Position numbers and translations under genes: made by a program
Notes under the pieces: model-generated
What the model was told of the DNA's origin: nothing
Databases searched by the model: none
What the model saw: only the letters and a program-made list of their open reading frames with translations
Shown here: piece after piece, positions 63,437-64,000 of the stretch
Position numbering within the stretch: the stretch's first letter is position 1
How the letters are laid out: every line of letters starts with the position of its first letter
Assembly (NCBI GenBank): GCA_947500525.1
Contig: CANMSH010000008.1
Coordinates: forward strand, 120,416 to 184,415
DNA from: an uncultured Flavobacteriaceae bacterium
GTDB taxonomy: Bacteria > Bacteroidota > Bacteroidia > Flavobacteriales > Flavobacteriaceae
Reading direction: 5' to 3'
Length of the DNA: 64,000 nt

Positions 63437-64000
63437 TTACGCTGTTAATTTAAACACCATATTTGGTGTTTTAGAGTCTAAAGATAAATGTAATCTTATT
63501 TCGTTGTATAAATTAATTGCATTTTTTTGTTACTCTTTTAGCGTGCGCTACACTAGCAAAGGCCTGGTGAAGGTAAAATTCATCTTTTAAATTCCGTTTA
63601 GGCGTTCGGCCATCGCATTTTCATAGCAATGATTTTCTTCTGTCATACTAATATCAATCTTTTTTCTTTTTAGTATATACATTACTGCAATACTGTATGG
63701 CTCTGTCAGAATGATGAACAAGTCCTTTAATGTTTTTAGCTTGATATATGGTTTTATTAAGAGCTACTACATATCCATCGAGTTCTAGGCTATCACTCAA
63801 GTCATATCCTACAATTTTACGAGAATACATATCAGTTATTAATGCTAGATAACAAAACCCTTTTGCGGTTCTTATATAGGTAATATCGCTCACCCATACT
63901 TGGTTTGGTCTAGTAACCTCTACATCTTTAATGATGTTTTTGTATTTATAGAACCTGTGGAACGAATTGGTTGTTCTGGAACTATATTTTTTTCTAAGTG
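63437..64000 (-). pseudogene. IS3-family transposase (OrfB), frameshifted and cut by the window edge
   Basis: The intact part (64000 to 63654) reads TRPNQVWVSDITYIRTAKGF with the first catalytic Asp, YSRKIVGYDLSDSLELDGYV and LVHHSDRAIQYCSNVYT with the second Asp (HSDRA where HSDRG is usual). It then meets a stop; KIDISMTEENHCYENAMAER with the catalytic Glu continues in another frame, then GILKDEFYLHQAFASVAHAK and INLYNEIRLHLSLDSKTPNM after further shifts. At least three frameshifts are needed. The rest is off the window. Confidence 0.88.

Noticed and set aside
1..64000. CRISPR array, tRNA, rRNA, replication origin or prophage genes
   Set aside because: No regularly spaced direct repeats, cloverleaf-like sequences, rRNA stretches or phage structural genes were recognised on either strand.

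Overview
The window looks like chromosome from a marine-type Flavobacteriaceae (Bacteroidetes). The DNA is AT-rich. Promoters match the Bacteroidetes TAnnTTTG box. Ribosome-binding sites are weak, TTG starts occur, and many proteins carry lipobox or Sec signals. Family-specific markers are a T9SS C-terminal sorting domain, BshC, a DUF4295-type (bL38) ribosomal protein after rpmG, a Lacal_2735-type protein, and a FeoB-associated Cys-rich peptide. No tRNA, rRNA or CRISPR array was seen.

Layout. 0-6 kb: the end of an ECF sigma factor gene, a secreted S41 protease, then PPK2 kinase, M28 peptidase and 5'-nucleotidase in one run. 6.1-10.8 kb: an iron-type locus with a porin, then a unit encoding a covalently flavinylated FMN-binding protein, a four-helix membrane protein, FeoA, FeoB and a Cys-rich peptide; three copies of one palindrome precede the porin and this unit. 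10.9-21.7 kb: housekeeping (guaB, cinA, rpmB-rpmG-bL38, ftsY, rimO, bshC, rlmF). 21.7-27.4 kb: an aerolysin-like lipoprotein with a structured leader, and two tandem TPR/LuxR-type regulators. 27.5-42.7 kb: mixed genes, including a tiny T9SS cargo, Nudix, an amidase-cupin-amidohydrolase operon, CDF transporter, cold-shock protein, class A PBP and trxB. 42.8-49.6 kb: a long minus-strand cluster (TetR, ABC1 kinase, flavin reductase, two SDRs, TspO, SRPBCC) of the kind often found beside photolyases in this group, but with no photolyase here. 49.7-51.3 kb: fasciclin and class II aldolase.

51.3-58.9 kb is an accessory stretch of small genes, nearly all on the minus strand (VOC, MarR-GNAT, AraC/DUF6597, small membrane proteins, DUF6265, Ntn hydrolase). 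Several are separated by related palindromic intergenic elements that share a 17-nt box. It looks like an array of gene-plus-repeat cassettes and is one of the two candidates for an undescribed system. The other is the flavin/Feo operon. 60.2-64 kb holds a secreted beta-propeller glycosidase and a Tat-exported FAD oxidoreductase, and ends in a frameshifted IS3-family transposase.

All calls rest on reading the sequence and family knowledge; no searches were run.
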